64,000 nucleotides of DNA, from assembly GCA_963667315.1 (NCBI GenBank), contig OY763325.1:3472001-3536000 (forward strand), in the 5' to 3' direction. A program made the translations under genes and the position numbers. Source of the DNA: DAINPP01 sp963667315. Its GTDB lineage: Bacteria; Thermotogota; Thermotogae; MWEM01. Positions within the stretch are counted from its first letter, which is position 1. The number at the start of each line of letters is the position of its first letter. Of this stretch, positions 60,457 to 64,000 are shown in pieces. Below the pieces are notes generated by a model. The model was not told the DNA's origin. It did not search any database and saw only the letters and a program-made list of their open reading frames with translations.

Positions 60457-60947
60457 TCAACCTCCCCGCCATAATTTCTGATAAGGTTTTCCACCGCTTT
60501 TATCTGTGACTCATAACCCGTACACCTGCAGAGATTTCCGGTCAGCCTTTCTTTTATTTCGTGTTCGGTAATCTTTTTGTTTTCACGTGTCTTGAATTCT
60601 TCAATAAATTCTTTCGTGGCGAGTATCATGCCTGGCGCACAGAAGCCGCATTGAAAAGCTGATTCATCGACAAATGCCTGTTGGACTTCATCCAGTTCGA
60701 GATGTGTTCCAAAAGCTTCGACCGTCGTGATCTCAGCGTTTTCAGCCGAAGCTGCAAGTGTCGAGCATGAAAGAATCGCCTTACCGTTTTTCAGAACGGT
60801 ACAGCTTCCGCAATCGGCTGAATTACAACCTCTTTTTACGCTTTTATAGCCGTTGGTTCTCAATACGTCGATCAACAATTCGTTTGGTTCTATTTCGAAT
60901 ATCTTTTTTTCTCCGTTTACTGTAAGATTGAGTTTCAATTCGATCAC
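60453..60947 (-). CDS. [2Fe-2S] subunit of the molybdenum hydroxylase (CoxS/XdhC type)
   Basis: 164 aa from a GTG start (AAAGGGG upstream). Two [2Fe-2S] motifs: plant-type 'RGCNSADCGSCTVLKNGKAI' with a fourth Cys in 'LSCSTLA', and helical-domain 'FQCGFCAPGMILATKEFIEE' with 'NLCRCTGYESQIKAV'. This is the electron-transfer subunit of XDH-family enzymes. Overlaps the large subunit by 4 bp (ATGA). A two-gene operon without accessory genes in view; Mo-cofactor genes are outside the window. Confidence 0.95.
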   Translation of the reverse strand: MIELKLNLTVNGEKKIFEIEPNELLIDVLRTNGYKSVKRGCNSADCGSCTVLKNGKAILSCSTLAASAENAEITTVEAFGTHLELDEVQQAFVDESAFQCGFCAPGMILATKEFIEEFKTRENKKITEHEIKERLTGNLCRCTGYESQIKAVENLIRNYGGEVE

Positions 60948-61037
60948 ACCCCTTTATCTTTTTAGTATAAAACGGGCAATTCGTGAAATCCACGACTCTT
61001 TCTTCTGAAAGAAGATGGAGTTTGCGCCCGTAAGTAT

Positions 61038-62975
61038 CTATCTAATTTGCGCTTCGAACAAATCCGCATCCATTATGATGGTACAGGGGAATTCATCCCT
61101 TTGCTGAACGTCATCAAGATGATTGTTGAGGAACATCCACATATAATGTCTGAAAAGTTCTCTGAACACAACAGTTTCTTCATTGTAGAAAATATAATCA
61201 GGATCTGCCGGTTTAAATTGTTCAATCTGTTCATCGGAAAGATAATCCTTTATCGGATAAAATTCCTGCGTACAATAAATATGCGGTTTCTGACTATCGG
61301 TATATAAGGCGTCATCGGCTACAAACTGTTTTACGATCAGGTCTTCAATGACAGTATACGCATAAAGCGTTGTGTCTGTTGATTCAAGTGTTTCAGGCTT
61401 ATTTTTCATAATATAGACTTCATCTAATTCGATTCCGGTTATTCGTTCGAGGGATTCGGCAAGTTTGAAGAAGTCGATGGGTCTCGAATTGATAAAACGG
61501 GCATCAACATAACTGTCTATATCTTCTTCATCCCTGAAAAGAGCCTCTACTCTGTCAAAAGAAATCCCGTTATCTATAAATGTATTCAAGAGATCATCGG
61601 GGATTTCCCTGACACTCTGCGGGTTTTCCTTCAGGATGACATAAATATCTTCTATCAGTGCCGGGTCAGCGAGCGTGTTGCTTTCAAGGGTCTCAATCAA
61701 AGCCATTATTTTCTTTTTAAGACTGATGGAAAGATTCTCAATCATCCCCTTTTTGATCTTTGTCTCATCATGAAAATACTGCCAGAAAGGCTGATAGTTT
61801 TTATCCAGGTCTTCAACAAAGGCTTTAAGCGTTTTGTAATCCCCCATCTCCCTTTTTCTTGCTGTTTCAATCAATTCGCGGATCTCAGAGAGGAGTTTTT
61901 CATAATCGTTATCCATTTTTTCAAGGACAAGATCCCTTGGTTTTGTCCTGACATCCGGCATCTGCTCGGAAACATCAAAAGGTCTCGGATAGAATGTGGA
62001 TGATTGTATGATGAGATTAGTCTTGTCCGGATAACCTTCAACATGCATGATCAATCCCTTGTCAACCTGATATACCGCGTCGTTTAATCGTTCAGCCGGC
62101 TTGAAGGGATAATCATGACCGATAATATGACAGCTGTTGGTTGCCATCTGATACTGTTCATATTCCGAAGCACTTAACACTTCGTTTTCGTTGATGATGT
62201 CCCTGCCGTGTATGATTCTGAATCCCTTGATCTCTTCCTGTGTGAAGGAAATGTTTTCTGAAGGGAGACAGGTCACAATTCCCGTCTCACTTGCTACTTC
62301 TACCAGTTTATAGGGATTTGGAAATCCGAATTTCTCGTTCAGGTATCCCATCGTTTCTACAAACCATTCATCATTCCATTCTATAGATGCGTCGATATAA
62401 TTGTCAATGGCATCCGAGATGCTGACGGGTACCTGTGTGATGTATTTGGAAGGGATATAATAATAAGTGCTGTCATTGTAATGATACTTGTATTTCCCAC
62501 GATAATAAAAGAACCCCCTTGTCTTGATGATACGGTCGGGAATCCTTGTCAAAGGAGCATTGATCCGTTTGAAATGTTCCGAAATCTCGTCAGAAGGTGT
62601 TCTGACGTAAAGTGGGTTGGAAATCAGAAAATTCTTTAATTTTTCGAAAAAATCGTAGTTAATGAGACGTATAGCTGTGCTTTCCCGGTAATAGGCCGTC
62701 AATGTCTCAACCATCTGAATGCCTTTGGTTTCAATCCTGTCGACATAATCGCCCAGTAATGAGGGTTCAAAATCCTCTACGATCTTGTCTCTCAACAGGG
62801 TCAACGTATCCGTCAATTCAAAATCTTCCATTAACTGCGCATCGATGAGATCAAGCACACCGGTATAAATCGTCAAATAGGATTCCTTGATGATGGCATC
62901 ATCCGGTGCCTCCCAGGCTGAAAATGAACTCAAAGCAAGTAGGATAAAAAAAAGAAAGAAGGTGATTTTTTTCAT
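61038..62975 (-). CDS. secreted protein of unknown function
   Basis: 645 aa. Signal peptide 'MKKITFFLFFILLALSSFSA'. The rest is largely helical and acidic with Tyr/Phe-rich parts ('GFFYYRGKYKYHYNDSTYYY'). Two central regions ('LSEIRELIETARKREMGDYK', 'LSISLKKKIMALIETLESNT') look like amphipathic helices. No known catalytic motif. SD GGAG. Monocistronic. Could be a periplasmic structural or peptidase-inhibitor-like protein, but nothing in the sequence decides this. Confidence 0.72.
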   Translation of the reverse strand: MKKITFFLFFILLALSSFSAWEAPDDAIIKESYLTIYTGVLDLIDAQLMEDFELTDTLTLLRDKIVEDFEPSLLGDYVDRIETKGIQMVETLTAYYRESTAIRLINYDFFEKLKNFLISNPLYVRTPSDEISEHFKRINAPLTRIPDRIIKTRGFFYYRGKYKYHYNDSTYYYIPSKYITQVPVSISDAIDNYIDASIEWNDEWFVETMGYLNEKFGFPNPYKLVEVASETGIVTCLPSENISFTQEEIKGFRIIHGRDIINENEVLSASEYEQYQMATNSCHIIGHDYPFKPAERLNDAVYQVDKGLIMHVEGYPDKTNLIIQSSTFYPRPFDVSEQMPDVRTKPRDLVLEKMDNDYEKLLSEIRELIETARKREMGDYKTLKAFVEDLDKNYQPFWQYFHDETKIKKGMIENLSISLKKKIMALIETLESNTLADPALIEDIYVILKENPQSVREIPDDLLNTFIDNGISFDRVEALFRDEEDIDSYVDARFINSRPIDFFKLAESLERITGIELDEVYIMKNKPETLESTDTTLYAYTVIEDLIVKQFVADDALYTDSQKPHIYCTQEFYPIKDYLSDEQIEQFKPADPDYIFYNEETVVFRELFRHYMWMFLNNHLDDVQQRDEFPCTIIMDADLFEAQIR

Positions 62976-63119
62976 AAATTCAACTCCATATGGCTATATT
63001 TTTTAGAACTTTATACCGAACTATCCGGATAAATAAAAAAGCTGTAATGCATGATTTTACTCCCTTAAGTATACCATAACAGTGATTTTTTTAAATGAAG
63101 TTTCCTGTAAAATCATCCA

Positions 63120-63128
63120 TGATATAAT
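63120..63128 (+). promoter_or_regulatory. extended -10 promoter of the last gene
   Basis: TGATATAAT, about 40 bp before the start codon. Confidence 0.5.
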
Positions 63129-63168
63129 ATTTTATTCAAGTTTCAAAAAACTTTGAGGAGGCGTTACA

Positions 63169-64000
63169 ATGAAAAAGAATCTGTTATTCGTTTCACTGAT
63201 TGTGTTGGTTTCAGCAATGTTTGCCTTTACTCCTTTGAATTACATACCCGCTGATGTGGATGCAGCACTTGAAATATCAATTCCTGAAGAAATCGTTTCA
63301 ATGCTGGGAGTGGATTCTGACATGCTTGCTGAACTCGCACCGGGAATATTGAACACGGATATTGAACTGCAGGATATGAAGGCGTATCTTTACGGGAAAT
63401 TCGGCTTGAGTACATATCTCTTTGAGGCTCTTGATATGGGTTACATGTACGATCTTACGGATATTCTGGATTCTGAGATGGCCATATCAGCACTTGCGGC
63501 GATGCCGATGTGTGTGATCACCAATGCCGTCAATATGGATACGGTATTCGGATTTCTTGAAGGACCTGCCATGCAGGAAGCAGTTGAATTCGGTGTAAAT
63601 TTTGACATTACGATGGAAGATGTGGCGGGCCATAGCGTCAAACATTTTAAAGTCAGGTTTTACGACGATTATGAACCGGTTTTCTTTGATCTTTATTTTG
63701 CCGAGCTTGAAGAGGGGTATTATCTTGCAGCAAGTGAATTTGAGATGCTTAAAACTTCCCTGGAAGCAGCAGCTGACGAGAAACTGCGCCTGACGGAATA
63801 TGACAGGAATATGGCGATGACAGAGGATTATTTTATTAAGTTCCAGAATAATACCTTGAGCTTCAGTTCCGCTTTGATGAGAATGATGAATATTTTCCAC
63901 GGTAAGGTTGATTCCGAGTTTATCGGAGTCGGTATAGGAGAAAACGAAATATTCCTGGACTTTTATGCAGATATGGCCTATATCAGTGATAGCTTTGAGA
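63169..64000 (+). CDS. secreted acidic protein of unknown function (3' end outside window)
   Basis: Open for 277 codons from the ATG at 63169 to the edge; GAGGAGG upstream. Signal peptide 'MKKNLLFVSLIVLVSAMFAF'. The mature part has alternating strands and helices ('DVDAALEISIPEEIVSMLGV', 'MAISALAAMPMCVITNAVNM', 'FFDLYFAELEEGYYLAASEF'), reminiscent of DUF3352-type surface proteins that include a central 'Y-x-x-x-x-[VL]-x-[VL]' sheet, but this is a weak resemblance. Not assigned. Confidence 0.72.
   Translation, partial: MKKNLLFVSLIVLVSAMFAFTPLNYIPADVDAALEISIPEEIVSMLGVDSDMLAELAPGILNTDIELQDMKAYLYGKFGLSTYLFEALDMGYMYDLTDILDSEMAISALAAMPMCVITNAVNMDTVFGFLEGPAMQEAVEFGVNFDITMEDVAGHSVKHFKVRFYDDYEPVFFDLYFAELEEGYYLAASEFEMLKTSLEAAADEKLRLTEYDRNMAMTEDYFIKFQNNTLSFSSALMRMMNIFHGKVDSEFIGVGIGENEIFLDFYADMAYISDSFE

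Noticed and set aside
1..64000. CRISPR arrays, rRNA and tRNA genes
   Set aside because: No regularly spaced short repeats, ribosomal RNA segments or cloverleaf-like sequences ending in the T-loop consensus were recognised.

Overview
The window comes from an AT-rich bacterium with compact operons and strong AGGAGG-type ribosome binding sites. It carries many signal-peptide and lipoprotein genes, ABC sugar/glycerophosphate uptake, chemotaxis and amino-acid catabolism. The gene style (short secreted-protein leaders, clostripain-type lipoprotein, SpoIIE-type phosphatase, FapA) fits a Thermotogota- or Clostridia-like fermenter, but no rRNA, tRNA or universal marker is present, so the lineage is not proven.

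Layout. 1-4.6 kb (minus): three overlapping stand-alone amino-acid adenylation enzymes, the last cut by the window edge, divergent from an EamA exporter (4.9-5.8 kb). 5.9-7.5 kb: a small Asp-rich secreted protein and a clostripain-like lipoprotein. 7.8-15.2 kb: a glycerophosphodiester/glycerol-phosphate-type utilisation locus (GDPD, LacI regulator, two permeases, binding protein, secreted propeller-like protein, PHP metallohydrolase) with three LacI-type operators. 15.5-17.5 kb: chemoreceptor. 17.6-20.8 kb: two 669-bp near-identical direct repeats, each with tandem 89-bp promoter units and a 76-aa ORF, flanking an exported phosphatidylserine/tryptophan-decarboxylase-like enzyme. 20.8-27.2 kb: hydrolase/GNAT pair, lipoprotein, DUF885 protein, and an LD-carboxypeptidase/HD/phospholipase-like operon. 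27.3-29.9 kb: Zn/Cd efflux operon with ArsR regulator, operator and promoter. 30-33.4 kb: a four-repeat secreted protein and a double solute-binding protein.

33.5-37.1 kb is the most intriguing region: a Nif11/NHLP-like RiPP precursor whose core after the double glycine would be only KIVFH, followed by a solute-binding-domain/dicarboxylate-symporter fusion and a two-domain GNAT. I propose it as an undescribed acylated-peptide or peptide-signal system.

37.3-47.4 kb: AraC/GyrI-regulated ABC exporter, APH-fold kinase, several GNATs (one interrupted by a TAG), CutC, a PadR-controlled membrane protein and a large lipoprotein. 47.7-52.8 kb: a multi-subunit dye-linked proline dehydrogenase-like complex plus P5C dehydrogenase, together a likely proline-to-glutamate pathway. 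52.8-58.1 kb: lipocalin, then PAS-SpoIIE phosphatase, FapA and GAF-like signalling proteins. 58.1-64 kb: two-subunit molybdenum hydroxylase, a secreted unknown and a truncated secreted protein. Many promoters share an extended -10 of the form TGnTATAAT, most often TGCTATAAT.
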